Below are positions 1-8,409 of a stretch of 64,000 bases of DNA, piece after piece. Under the pieces are notes generated by a model. It saw only the letters and a program-made list of their open reading frames with translations, was not told where the DNA came from and made no database searches. The stretch's first letter is position 1; the number at the start of each line of letters is the position of its first letter. The translations under genes were made by a program, and so were the position numbers. This DNA comes from Streptomyces varsoviensis (GTDB lineage: Bacteria; Actinomycetota; Actinomycetes; Streptomycetales; Streptomycetaceae): positions 1-64,000 of the forward strand of contig NZ_JOBF01000016.1 in NCBI RefSeq assembly GCF_000718635.1. The letters are read 5' to 3'.

Positions 1-5
1 CCCCC

Positions 6-37
6 TTGACACCCCCGGCCCCCCGCGTCCTACTTAT
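6..37 (+). promoter_or_regulatory. candidate promoter of the GH92 gene
   Basis: TTGACA lies at 6-11 and TACTTAT at 31-37. The spacer of 19 nt is longer than ideal for a vegetative sigma factor. It sits just before a 14-bp palindrome and the GH92 start, which fits a repressible sugar-hydrolase promoter. This is inferred from position and match only. Confidence 0.4.
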
Positions 38-53
38 CTCTGCGCAACTCAAT

Positions 54-67
54 TGACAACGTTGTCA
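54..67. promoter_or_regulatory. LacI-family-type operator (TGACAACGTTGTCA)
   Basis: A perfect 14-bp palindrome with the central CG that LacI/GalR proteins prefer. It lies between the candidate -10 and the GH92 start codon, where a bound repressor would block transcription. No LacI gene lies in this window, so the regulator would act in trans. The palindrome is seen; the family assignment is inference. Confidence 0.6.
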
Positions 68-87
68 CATGCGTTGAGAGGCACAGG

Positions 88-3000
88 ATGCGACAGAGAC
101 GACGATGGCGGGCGGTCAGCAGACCGGCCGCCCTGCTGGCGGCGGCCGCACTCGTGGCGACGGCACCAGGCATGGCGGCAGGCATGGCAGCAGCAGCCAC
201 CCCCACCCAGCCCCACCAATCCCCCCACCCCCACCAGCCCCAAAACCCCACCCAAGAGTTCCACTCCTCCTTCGAGACGGCCGACCCCCAGCCCGACTGG
301 CGAAACACCGTAGAGACCGGCCCCGGCGGCAAGAAGAAAGCGTCCGGCGTCGACGGCGGCTACTCCTCCGGCATACCCGGCAGCGTCACCGAAAAGGTCA
401 CCGCCGTACGCGCCAGCGGCGAGAACACCGCCTCCGGCGAGGTCAAGGAGAACCTGCTGGACGGCGAGACCACCAGCAAATGGCTCACCTTCGAGAAAAC
501 CGCCTGGCTGGAATTCGACTTGTCCGAGCCGGTCAAGGTCGTCCGGTACGCGCTCACGTCCGCGAACGACGCGCCCGGCCGCGACCCGAAGGACTGGACG
601 CTCAAGGGCTCCGACGACGGCAAGAACTGGACGGCGCTGGACGCCCGTAAGGACGAGTCCTTCGAAAAGCGGCAGCAGACCCGCGAGTTCGGCTTCAAGA
701 ATTCCACCGCATACAAACACTACCGCCTCGACATCTCACGCAACGGCGGCGACGCCATCACCCAACTCGCCGAGTTCCAACTGTCGAACGGCGAGGACGC
801 CCCGCCGCCCCCCTCGGACATGCGCACATATGTGGACCGCGGCCCGACCGGCTCCCCCACCGCCAAGGCCAACGTCGGCTTCAGCGGCACGCACGCGCTG
901 CGCTACGCCGGCACGCACAAGGCGACGGGACGCGCGTACTCGTACAACAAGGTCTTCGCGACGCACACGAAGGTCACGCGGCAGACGAAACTGTCGTACA
1001 AGATTCTCCCGTCGATGCCGGAGTACGACCCGAATTACCCGGCGACGCACGTGGCGCTGGATCTCGCCTTCACGGACGGTACGTACCTCAGCGACCTGAA
1101 CGCCGTCGACCAGCACGGCGCCCGGCTGACCCCGCAGGGCCAGGCGGATTCCAAGACGCTGTACGCGAATCAGTGGAACAACAAGGAGTCGCGGATCGGA
1201 ACGGTGGCGGCGGGCAAGACCATCGCCCGCGTACTGGTGGCGTACGACTCCCCGGCCGGCCCGGCGAAGTTCCGCGGCTGGGTGGACGACATCTCGATCG
1301 CGCCGGCCCCGCCGGAAAAGCGGCTCACGCATTTCGCGGACTACGCGCTGACGACCCGCGGCACGAATTCGAGCGGCAGCTTCTCACGCGGCAACAATTT
1401 CCCGGCGACCGCCGTGCCCAACGGCTTCAACTTCTGGACGCCGGTGACGAACGCGGGCTCCACGGACTGGCTCTACCAGTACGCGGCGGGGAACAACGCG
1501 GACAACCTGCCCGCGATCCAGGCGTTCAGCGCGAGCCATGAGCCGAGCCCCTGGATGGGCGACCGGCAGACCTTCCAGGTGATGCCGAGCGCGGCGGCCG
1601 GTGTGCCGGACGCGCGGCGGACCGCCCGCGCGCTCCCCTTCCACCACGAGCGCGAGACGGCGAATCCGCACTACTACGGCGTCACGTTCGACAACGGCCT
1701 CAAGGCCGAGCTGGCGCCCAGCGACCATGCCGCGATGATGCGCTTCACCTTCCCCGGCGACGACGCGAGCGTCATCCTCGACAACGTCAAGAACGAGGGC
1801 GGGCTCACCCTCGACCCCGAACACGCCGTGATCACCGGCTATTCGGACGTCAAGAGCGGCCTGTCCACGGGCGCCGGCCGGCTCTTCGTGTACGGCGTCT
1901 TCGACGCCCCGGTGACGGACAGCGGCAAGCTGAAGGGCGGCGGGGGCGACGACGTCACCGGCTATCTGCGCTTCAAGCCCGGCAAGGACCGCACCGTCAC
2001 GCTGCGCATCGCGACCTCCCTGATCGGCGTCGACCAGGCGAAGGCCAACCTCCAGCAGGAGATCCCGGCGTCGGCCTCCTTCGCCTCGGTCACCGGCAAG
2101 GCCCGCGCCGCGTGGGACTCCATCCTCGGCCGTATCGAGGTCGAGGGCGCGTCCCGCGATCAGCTCACGACGCTGTACTCCAACCTCTACCGGCTCTACC
2201 TGTATCCCAACTCCGCCTCCGAGAACACCGGTTCGGCGCACCGCCCCCGGTACCAGTACGCGAGCGCGTTCTCGAAGCCGACGGGCGAGAACACCCCCAC
2301 CCGCACCGGCGCCAAGATCGTCGACGGCCAGGTGTACGTCAACAACGGCTTCTGGGACACCTACCGCACCACCTGGCCCGCCTACTCCCTGCTGACCCCG
2401 AAGCGCGCGGGGAAGATGGTCGACGGCTTCGTACAGCAGTACAAGGACGGCGGGTGGATCTCCCGCTGGTCCTCCCCCGGCTACGCCGACCTGATGACCG
2501 GCACCAGTTCCGACGTGGCCTTCGCCGACGCGTACCAGAAGGGGGTGCGGTTCGACGCCGAGGCGGCGTACGAGGCCGCGGTCAAGAACGCGACGGTCGC
2601 CCCGCCGGACCGGGGCGTGGGCCGCAAGGGCATGGACACCTCGGTCTTCCTCGGCTATACGAGCACCAAGACCGGCGAGGGCATGTCCTGGGCGCTGGAG
2701 GGCTACCTCAACGACTTCGGCATCGCGAAGATGGGCCAGGCGCTCTACGCCAAGACCCACAAGGCGCGCTACAAGGAGGAGTCCGCGTACTTCCTCAGCC
2801 GCGCCCAGAACTACGTCAAGCTCTTCGACCCGAAGATCGGCTTCTTCCAGGGCAAGGACGCGGACGGCAACTGGCGGCTGACGCCCGACAAGTACGACCC
2901 GCGCGTCTGGGGCCACGACTACACCGAGACCAACGGCTGGAACTTCGCCTTCACCGCGCCCCAGGACACCAAGGGCCTGGCGAACCTCTACGGCGGCCGC

Positions 3001-3993
3001 GACGGCCTCGCGAAGAAGCTCGACACGTTCTTCTCGACCCCGGAGACCGCCTCCCCGGACTTCGCGGGCTCCTACAACGGCATCATCCACGAGATGACCG
3101 AGGCCCGGGACGTACGCATGGGCATGTACGGGCACAGCAACCAGCCCGCGCACCACATCGCCTACATGTACGACGCGGCCGGCCAGCCCTGGAAGACGCA
3201 GGCCAAGGTCCGCGAGGTGACCTCCCGGCTCTACCTCGGCAGCGAGATCGGCCAGGGCTATCCGGGCGACGAGGACAACGGCGAGATGTCGGCCTGGTAC
3301 GTCTTCAGCTCGCTCGGCTTCTACCCGCTGGTGATGGGCAGCCCCGAGTACGCGGTCGGGTCCCCGCTCTTCACCAAGGCCACCGTCCACCTGGAGAACG
3401 GCCGCGACCTCGTCATCAAGGCCCCGCGCAACAGCGCGCGCAACGTGTACGTGCAGGGGCTGAAGGTCGACGGCAAGCGCTGGAACTCCACCGCGCTCCC
3501 CCACTCGCTGCTCGCGCGCGGCGGGACGCTGGAGTTCGCGATGGGCGACAAGCCCTCCTCCTGGGGCAGCGGGCAGCACGACGGGCCCACGTCCATCACC
3601 AAGGGCGACAAGCCGCCGACGCCGCTGGAGGACGCGACCACCCCGAAGTCGGAGGTCGTCCTCACCGGCGGCGGCGACGGCTCGCACCTGGTCGACAACA
3701 CCTCGGCCACGGACGCGACGTTCACCGCGGCCGAGGTGAGGCCGGGGCGGGCGACGCGGGCGGTGCAGTACACGCTCACCTCGTCGGCGCACGACAAGGC
3801 GCCGTCCGGCTGGGTGCTCCAGGGCTCCGACGACGGTGAGCACTGGCGGCAGTTGGACCGGCGGGCGCACGAGTCGTTCCCCTGGGACCGGCAGACCCGT
3901 ACGTTCACGGTCCGGTCCCCCGGCTCGTACACGCATTACCGGCTGGTGCCGACGGGCAAGGCGACGCTCGCCCAGATCGAGCTGCTGAAGTAG
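88..3993 (+). CDS. secreted GH92 alpha-1,2-mannosidase with two discoidin domains
   Basis: A 1301-residue exported glycoside hydrolase of family GH92, calcium-dependent exo-alpha-mannosidases that trim mannose from N-glycans or yeast mannan. An Arg-rich N-terminus followed by an Ala-rich hydrophobic stretch (about residues 1-36) is a signal peptide. A discoidin/F5-8C carbohydrate-binding domain follows at about 95-235, then the GH92 N-terminal beta-sandwich (about 400-660) and the alpha/alpha barrel (about 680-1150). Family hallmarks are present: TETNGWNF near residue 948 carries the general-acid Glu, and GDEDNGEMSAW near 1060 carries the basic Asp. A second F5/8C domain (about 1185-1301) repeats the W-x-L-x-GSDDG core of the first. 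The start ATG is preceded by a weak GAGAGG. The upstream palindrome suggests sugar-responsive control. No frameshift is seen. Confidence 0.95.
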   Translation: MRQRRRWRAVSRPAALLAAAALVATAPGMAAGMAAAATPTQPHQSPHPHQPQNPTQEFHSSFETADPQPDWRNTVETGPGGKKKASGVDGGYSSGIPGSVTEKVTAVRASGENTASGEVKENLLDGETTSKWLTFEKTAWLEFDLSEPVKVVRYALTSANDAPGRDPKDWTLKGSDDGKNWTALDARKDESFEKRQQTREFGFKNSTAYKHYRLDISRNGGDAITQLAEFQLSNGEDAPPPPSDMRTYVDRGPTGSPTAKANVGFSGTHALRYAGTHKATGRAYSYNKVFATHTKVTRQTKLSYKILPSMPEYDPNYPATHVALDLAFTDGTYLSDLNAVDQHGARLTPQGQADSKTLYANQWNNKESRIGTVAAGKTIARVLVAYDSPAGPAKFRGWVDDISIAPAPPEKRLTHFADYALTTRGTNSSGSFSRGNNFPATAVPNGFNFWTPVTNAGSTDWLYQYAAGNNADNLPAIQAFSASHEPSPWMGDRQTFQVMPSAAAGVPDARRTARALPFHHERETANPHYYGVTFDNGLKAELAPSDHAAMMRFTFPGDDASVILDNVKNEGGLTLDPEHAVITGYSDVKSGLSTGAGRLFVYGVFDAPVTDSGKLKGGGGDDVTGYLRFKPGKDRTVTLRIATSLIGVDQAKANLQQEIPASASFASVTGKARAAWDSILGRIEVEGASRDQLTTLYSNLYRLYLYPNSASENTGSAHRPRYQYASAFSKPTGENTPTRTGAKIVDGQVYVNNGFWDTYRTTWPAYSLLTPKRAGKMVDGFVQQYKDGGWISRWSSPGYADLMTGTSSDVAFADAYQKGVRFDAEAAYEAAVKNATVAPPDRGVGRKGMDTSVFLGYTSTKTGEGMSWALEGYLNDFGIAKMGQALYAKTHKARYKEESAYFLSRAQNYVKLFDPKIGFFQGKDADGNWRLTPDKYDPRVWGHDYTETNGWNFAFTAPQDTKGLANLYGGRDGLAKKLDTFFSTPETASPDFAGSYNGIIHEMTEARDVRMGMYGHSNQPAHHIAYMYDAAGQPWKTQAKVREVTSRLYLGSEIGQGYPGDEDNGEMSAWYVFSSLGFYPLVMGSPEYAVGSPLFTKATVHLENGRDLVIKAPRNSARNVYVQGLKVDGKRWNSTALPHSLLARGGTLEFAMGDKPSSWGSGQHDGPTSITKGDKPPTPLEDATTPKSEVVLTGGGDGSHLVDNTSATDATFTAAEVRPGRATRAVQYTLTSSAHDKAPSGWVLQGSDDGEHWRQLDRRAHESFPWDRQTRTFTVRSPGSYTHYRLVPTGKATLAQIELLK

Positions 3994-4017
3994 CCGACCA
4001 CTGCTCGGCCCCCCTTG

Positions 4018-4056
4018 GCGCCCCGGCGGCGGGATCGCAATCCGCCGCCGGGGCGC
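4018..4056 (+). terminator. hairpin terminator after the GH92 gene
   Basis: A perfect 15-bp GC stem: left arm 4018-4032, right arm 4042-4056, 9-nt loop. There is no U-tract, as is common in Streptomyces. It begins 24 bases after the GH92 stop. Confidence 0.7.
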
Positions 4057-4271
4057 GGGGTACGGTACGGCGCGTTCCCCCAGGCCGGGGGTAATCTCCC
4101 GGCCGCATGGGCCGGCGACCACGTACGGGGCTGGTTCTGGCATCCGAAGTGGCGCGAAGTCGACACCAAGGACGGGTCGTTCGCGGCCAATGACACGCGA
4201 CGCTGACCGACCCGGCGGGCAAGGTACGGCTCCAGCAATCAGTCGGCGCTCACGCTTCCTGACAAAACCGA

Positions 4272-4299
4272 TTGACTTGTAAAGGAGTTGTGCAAAGAT
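4272..4299 (+). promoter_or_regulatory. candidate promoter of the secreted propeller gene
   Basis: TTGACT at 4272-4277 and AAAGAT at 4294-4299 are separated by 16 nt. This is an AT-richer island in GC-rich DNA about 75 nt before the start codon. Confidence 0.4.
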
Positions 4300-4372
4300 C
4301 CAGGAGCTACCGCGACGCGTCTCATCACATGGAGGCGCGTCGCGACTCATCTCACGACTTCTGGAGATATTG

Positions 4373-5353
4373 ATGACCCTTTCCTCCAGTTCTCCCGGTG
4401 CCGCGGCTTCCCCCAACTCCCCCGGCCGTACGCGCAGACGCACCCTTTCCCGGGTCGCCACCGCCGCGTTAGTCGCCGCTCTGGTCGGCACCACCGCCGG
4501 CACCGCCATGGCCAAGGACGCGGCGCCGGCCCCGCTCAAGGACACCGTGCGCAAGGCGGCGGAGCACCGGCCCGCCTCGCACGGGGCGCTCAAGTCGCTC
4601 AAGGCCGCGGCTCCCGGCAGCGCTCCGATCTTCCCCGTCTCCGCGGTCAACAACTCCGGTGAGCTGTACTTCTACTGGCCGGACGGGCGCGGCGGCCTGG
4701 ACGCCCGCGACTACGTCACCGACGGCTGGGGCGACTTCAACGCGGCGTCCACCATCGACAACGACAAGGACGACTTCGCGGACGCCCTGTACGCCCGTAC
4801 GAACAGCGGTTCGCTGATCTACTCGACCGCGACCACCTCGCGCGAGATCCCGGGCGACTGGAACAAGTACGACCTGGTGTTCTCGCCGGGCAACCTCGGC
4901 GGCGCGAAGGAGTCGGACCTCCTCGCCCGGGACCGGGACGGCGTGCTCTGGCTCTTCCTCGCCTACCCCGACGGGACGTTCACGGGCGTCGCGCACCGGG
5001 TCGGCCCGGGCTGGGGCCAGTACACGGCGATCGCCGGCCAGGGCGACCTGACGGGCGACGGCAAGACCGACATCGTCGCGCGCGACCGCGACGGCGTCCT
5101 GTGGCTCTACAAGGGCACCGGCGACTACAACAAGCCCTTCGCCGACCGTACGAAGATCGGCCCCGGCTGGAACCAGTTCAACGCCCTCTTCTCCACCGGC
5201 GACGTCGACCTCGACGGCCGCAGCGACCTGATCGCCCGCGACAAGTCCGGCGCCCTGTGGCTCTACAAGGGCACGGGCAGCGCCTCCGCCCCGTACAAGA
5301 CCCGAGTGAAGATCGGAAACTCCGGCTGGAACCAGTTCAAGCTGCTTTTCTGA
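4373..5353 (+). CDS. secreted VCBS/FG-GAP-like beta-propeller protein
   Basis: A 326-residue exported protein of unknown partner. A twin-arginine-like stretch (RTRRRTLSR) and a hydrophobic segment ending ...AMA (about residues 25-47) form the signal peptide. The mature part is built of about 45-residue repeats, each with a D-x-D-G-x-x-D/RDRDGVLWLY-type core followed by a G-PGWNQFN-like strand, as in tachylectin/VCBS propellers. At least four copies are visible, the last two nearly identical. Such domains bind sugars or polymers, so a link to the neighbouring mannosidase is possible but unproven. The start is the ATG at 4373; the codon just before it is TTG. It probably has its own promoter, because a terminator separates it from GH92. 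Confidence 0.85.
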   Translation: MTLSSSSPGAAASPNSPGRTRRRTLSRVATAALVAALVGTTAGTAMAKDAAPAPLKDTVRKAAEHRPASHGALKSLKAAAPGSAPIFPVSAVNNSGELYFYWPDGRGGLDARDYVTDGWGDFNAASTIDNDKDDFADALYARTNSGSLIYSTATTSREIPGDWNKYDLVFSPGNLGGAKESDLLARDRDGVLWLFLAYPDGTFTGVAHRVGPGWGQYTAIAGQGDLTGDGKTDIVARDRDGVLWLYKGTGDYNKPFADRTKIGPGWNQFNALFSTGDVDLDGRSDLIARDKSGALWLYKGTGSASAPYKTRVKIGNSGWNQFKLLF

Positions 5354-5570
5354 GGTAACTGACGTCCCTGGTACGGGGCTGGGTGGGAGATGAGGTGCGG
5401 CGGCGCTGACGAGCGTCGCCGCACTCGTCGTTTCGGTGGGGTGGGTCGGTCGGCCGACGGGGCTTGGGGCCGGCCGGCTGGTTCGTGGCGGTGGGCGGAG
5501 TTGCCGAATCGACGGGCTGGTGTACCGCACAACCACCGCACAACCACCGGGCACCGCAAAGGCGGGCAGG

Positions 5571-5597
5571 CCCCCTGGGCACGGCCCGCCCAGGGGG
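5571..5597 (-). terminator. hairpin terminator after the epoxide hydrolase gene
   Basis: Arms CCCCCTGGGC (5571-5580) and GCCCAGGGGG (5588-5597) pair perfectly over 10 bp. It lies 4 bases beyond the leftward stop at 5601 and could serve the rightward propeller gene as well. Confidence 0.75.
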
Positions 5598-5600
5598 ACG

Positions 5601-6722
5601 TCAGCGGAACAGGCGGAAGAAGCCACGGACCTGCTCGACCAGTGACTCGGGCTGTTCGAGGGCGGCGAAGTGGCCGCCGTGGGGCAGTTCTTCGAACCAG
5701 CGCAGGTCGGTGAAGCGCAACTCGGCCTCTCGCCTCGACGGGCGGGTGATGTCGCGTGGGTAGACCGACAGCCCCGATGGCGCGGTCACCTTGTCCCGGA
5801 AGTTGGCGAAGCTCTCCCAGTACAGGCGCGCCGACGACGTGGCCGAGGCGGTGAACCAATAGACCGAGATCTCGTCGAGGATCGTCTGCCGCGACAACGC
5901 GTCCTCGGGGTGGCCGTCGTTGTCCGTCCACGCCCAGAACTTCTCGGCGATCCACGCGGCCTGCCCCGCCGGGGAGTCGGTGAGGCCGTAGCCGAGCGTC
6001 TGCGGGCGGGTCGACTGGATCGCCGAGTACCCCCGGCCGGTGCGCTGCATCTCCTTCTCGGCCGCCAGATTCGCCAGTTCCCCGGGGGTCGGGTCGTCGA
6101 ACGCGCCCGCCGCCACGGACCCCAGGTTCAGGTGCACGCCGGCGACCCGTTCGGGCGCCACCTCGCCCAGCGCCGCGGACACCGCCGAACCCCAGTCGCC
6201 GCCCTGCGCGCCGTACCGCTCGTAACCCAGCGAACCCATCAGCGTGTCCCAGGCGCGCGCGGTGCGCATGACGCCCCACCCGGGCGTCGACGGCTTGTCG
6301 CTCCAGCCGTACCCCGGCAGCGACGGCGCGACCACGTGGAACGCGTCCGCCGGGTCGCCGCCGTACGCGCGCGGGTCGGTCAGCGGGCCGATGACCTCCA
6401 GGAACTCCAGCACCGAACCCGGCCACCCGTGCGTGAGCACGAGCGGGAACGCGTCCGGTTCCGGCGAGCGGACGTGCAGGAAGTGGATGCCCAGCCCGTC
6501 GATCGTGTCGCGGTACTGCGGGAACGCGTTCAGCCGCTCGGCGAACCCGAAGTCGTACTCCTCGGCCCAGCTTCGGCACAGTTCCTGCGCGTACGCCAGC
6601 GGCAGCCCCTGCGACCAGTCGTCCACCGGCTCGCGCTCCGGCCACCGCGTACGTCGCAGTCGTTCACGCAGGTCCGCGATCTCGGCTTCGGTGACGCTGA
6701 CCTCGAAGGGCTCGGCGGTCAT
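5601..6722 (-). CDS. epoxide hydrolase (EHN domain, alpha/beta hydrolase fold)
   Basis: A 373-residue soluble epoxide hydrolase of the juvenile-hormone/microsomal type, which opens epoxides to diols through an ester intermediate. The N-terminal EHN lid region spans about residues 1-110, including a conserved RLRRTRWPE...W segment. The oxyanion-hole HGWPGS, the nucleophile Asp in GGDWGS (near 178) and the catalytic His in PHGGHF (near 350) are all present. The start ATG has AAGGAG upstream at good spacing. A hairpin terminator follows, so it is probably monocistronic. Three 15-bp-spaced direct repeats sit just upstream and may be an operator. The substrate is unknown; roles in xenobiotic detoxification or polyketide tailoring are both possible. 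Confidence 0.93.
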   Translation of the reverse strand: MTAEPFEVSVTEAEIADLRERLRRTRWPEREPVDDWSQGLPLAYAQELCRSWAEEYDFGFAERLNAFPQYRDTIDGLGIHFLHVRSPEPDAFPLVLTHGWPGSVLEFLEVIGPLTDPRAYGGDPADAFHVVAPSLPGYGWSDKPSTPGWGVMRTARAWDTLMGSLGYERYGAQGGDWGSAVSAALGEVAPERVAGVHLNLGSVAAGAFDDPTPGELANLAAEKEMQRTGRGYSAIQSTRPQTLGYGLTDSPAGQAAWIAEKFWAWTDNDGHPEDALSRQTILDEISVYWFTASATSSARLYWESFANFRDKVTAPSGLSVYPRDITRPSRREAELRFTDLRWFEELPHGGHFAALEQPESLVEQVRGFFRLFR

Positions 6723-6742
6723 GGCAAGGCTCCTTACTGGTC

Positions 6743-6782
6743 GTCAAGTTACGGGTCGTCAAGTTACTGCGCGTCAAGTTAC
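6743..6782. repeat. three direct repeats of GTCAAGTTAC, 15-bp period
   Basis: Identical GTCAAGTTAC copies start at 6743, 6758 and 6773, with a degraded fourth (CCATCAAGG) at 6787. They lie 21-60 nt upstream of the leftward epoxide hydrolase start, where a regulator could bind cooperatively. Confidence 0.7.
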
Positions 6783-6807
6783 GGGCCATCAAGGCGTTAT
6801 CGGATCA

Positions 6808-6870
6808 GAGGCGGGTGGGTCCGGCATCTCTGAGGCGGGTGGGTCCGGCGTCTCGGAGGCGGGCGGGCCG
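6808..6870. repeat. 24-bp tandem repeat, 2.6 copies
   Basis: Units begin at 6808, 6832 and 6856, each starting GAGGCGGGTGGGTCCGGC or close to it. The array ends directly at the stop codon of the leftward MFS gene (6871). Confidence 0.75.
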
Positions 6871-8358
6871 TCATCGCGGGCTCCCACGCGTGGCGTCGGG
6901 TCCGAGGCAGTGATCGGCGGTAGGGCGGCGGACAGCGGCAGGCCGGCGAGTCAGGCTGAGGGCGAGCCCGGCCAGCGGGAGTGCCGCGAGCGCGGCGAGG
7001 GCCGCCGGTGCCGGCACGATGCCGGACAGGCCCGCGACGGCGGCCGGACCGATCCCGCCGCCGAGGGCGTTCATGAAGTTGAGCAGGCCCTGCGCGGTGT
7101 CGCGGTCGTCCGCGGCGACCAGGTCCGGGGCGAGGCCCACCAGTACGGCTTGGGCGCCGGCGAACCCGCACACGGTCAACGCCGTACCGGCGACGACCGG
7201 GATCGGCCCGGAGAAGACCGCGACCACGAGCACGCCGACGACGGTGAGCGCCGCGAGCCCGGCCGTCACCTGCCAGCCGGCGAACCGGTCGGTCAAGGTG
7301 CCGACCAGCCGCGCGGTCAGCACCGAGCAGGCGGCGGCCGGGACCAGGAACACGCCGGCTACCAGGGGGCCGCCGCCCGTGGCCTGCTCGATGAGGGACG
7401 GGGCGCGGAACAGCACCCCGTAGTAGCCGGCGAAGACGGCCCCGCCGATGAGCCCGGCCGCCAGGAAGCCGCGGGACGCGATCACCCGCCGCGGCACGAA
7501 CCCGTCGGGCGTGCTGCGCACGCGCCGCCACAGGCCCGCGGCGGCGAGCACCCCGGCGGCGGCCACGGCGAGCGTGACCGGGGCGGGCAGGCCGACCGAG
7601 TGCGCCTGGAGCAACGTGATCACGGAGCCGGCGAGCACCGACAGCACGGCCGCGCCGACGATATCGAGGCGCCCGGTCGAACCGTCGCGCTCGGACGAGC
7701 CGTTCCGCTCGTCGCCGCCGCTCCGCGTCAGCGCGCGCCGACTCGGCAAGGCGACCAGCAGGAGGGGCAGCGCGAGGACCGGGATCGCGAGCACGGCGCG
7801 CCACCCGAGCCATGCGGTCACCGCCCCGCCCAACAGCGTTCCGCACCCCGACGCGGTCGCGCTGGCGGCCGCGATGATCCCCAGGGCGCGGATGCGATGC
7901 CGCCCGGGAAGGACGGTGGCCGCGGCGAAGACGGCGATCACGGTCGCGCCCGCCCCGGCGCCGCCGATCAGTCGGCCGACGATCACGACGAACAGGGTCG
8001 GCCCGGCTCCGGCGAGCGCGGAGCCGGCGGCGAGCGCCACGACCCCCGCGACGAGGACCTGGAAGGGGTTCCAGCGGACCAGCAGCCGGCCCGCGACCGG
8101 CATCGCGAGCGCGGAGGTCAGCGACCACGCGGCGAGAACCCATGCGGTGGCCCCGAACGGCACCGCCAGTGCGCGGCCGATGGCCGGCAGGGCCACCGAC
8201 GGCGCTCCCAGTGCCACGTACATCGGCAGCACCAGCATCCCCAGCGTCAGCCCCAGCCGGCGCCCGTCCGGAGCGTCGGTACGCTCCGGCGCCGGGGTCC
8301 TTGCTGACGGGGTCGTGATCGCATGCGGGGTCACCCCCCGCCGAGTATGTTGTGACAT
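6871..8358 (-). CDS. MFS drug/metabolite exporter, 14-TM DHA2-like
   Basis: A 495-residue inner-membrane transporter with repeated long hydrophobic helices and a D-R/K-rich central loop (about residues 195-215). Motif A/C-like glycines (LVGTLTDRFAGWQ) point to proton-coupled efflux of the major facilitator superfamily. The start ATG at 8358 is preceded by AAAGGAG at ideal spacing. The gene is divergent from a CGNR zinc-finger regulator, with a perfect 10-bp palindrome between the translation starts, which suggests joint control. The substrate cannot be read from sequence. The short Arg/Pro-rich C-terminal tail is probably disordered. Confidence 0.9.
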   Translation of the reverse strand: MSQHTRRGVTPHAITTPSARTPAPERTDAPDGRRLGLTLGMLVLPMYVALGAPSVALPAIGRALAVPFGATAWVLAAWSLTSALAMPVAGRLLVRWNPFQVLVAGVVALAAGSALAGAGPTLFVVIVGRLIGGAGAGATVIAVFAAATVLPGRHRIRALGIIAAASATASGCGTLLGGAVTAWLGWRAVLAIPVLALPLLLVALPSRRALTRSGGDERNGSSERDGSTGRLDIVGAAVLSVLAGSVITLLQAHSVGLPAPVTLAVAAAGVLAAAGLWRRVRSTPDGFVPRRVIASRGFLAAGLIGGAVFAGYYGVLFRAPSLIEQATGGGPLVAGVFLVPAAACSVLTARLVGTLTDRFAGWQVTAGLAALTVVGVLVVAVFSGPIPVVAGTALTVCGFAGAQAVLVGLAPDLVAADDRDTAQGLLNFMNALGGGIGPAAVAGLSGIVPAPAALAALAALPLAGLALSLTRRPAAVRRPTADHCLGPDATRGSPR

Positions 8359-8376
8359 GTGAAAGCTCCTTTGAGT

Positions 8377-8386
8377 GTAACGTTAC
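8377..8386. promoter_or_regulatory. palindromic operator GTAACGTTAC between MFS and CGNR genes
   Basis: A perfect 10-bp palindrome, 19 nt upstream of the MFS start and 24 nt upstream of the preferred CGNR start. GTAACGTTAC-type sites are common for TetR-like repressors of drug pumps. The CGNR protein encoded alongside is the natural candidate here. Confidence 0.55.
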
Positions 8387-8409
8387 GGAGCAGCGAGGAG
8401 ACACGTCAA

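Larger units (their letters stand above)
3994..4372. other. intergenic: terminator, unassigned sequence, promoter of the propeller gene
   Basis: These 379 bases hold a strong hairpin at 4018-4056 and a candidate promoter at 4272-4299. A short open frame near 4110-4206 (ending HPKWREVDTKDGSF...) has no family I recognise and no good start, so I do not call it a gene. It could be a gene remnant. Confidence 0.5.

Noticed and set aside
4015..4206. A 63-codon open frame between GH92 and the propeller gene
   Set aside because: It lies partly in a terminator hairpin, has no ribosome site and no recognised family; it could be a gene remnant.
1384..4653. A minus-strand open frame of over 1000 codons opposite GH92 and the propeller gene
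   Set aside because: It crosses two real genes and a terminator, with Arg/Gly/Val-rich composition and no domain.
8359..8409. An upstream GTG start for the CGNR gene
   Set aside because: It abuts the divergent MFS start and has no ribosome site. ATG at 8410 has GAGGAG at good spacing.
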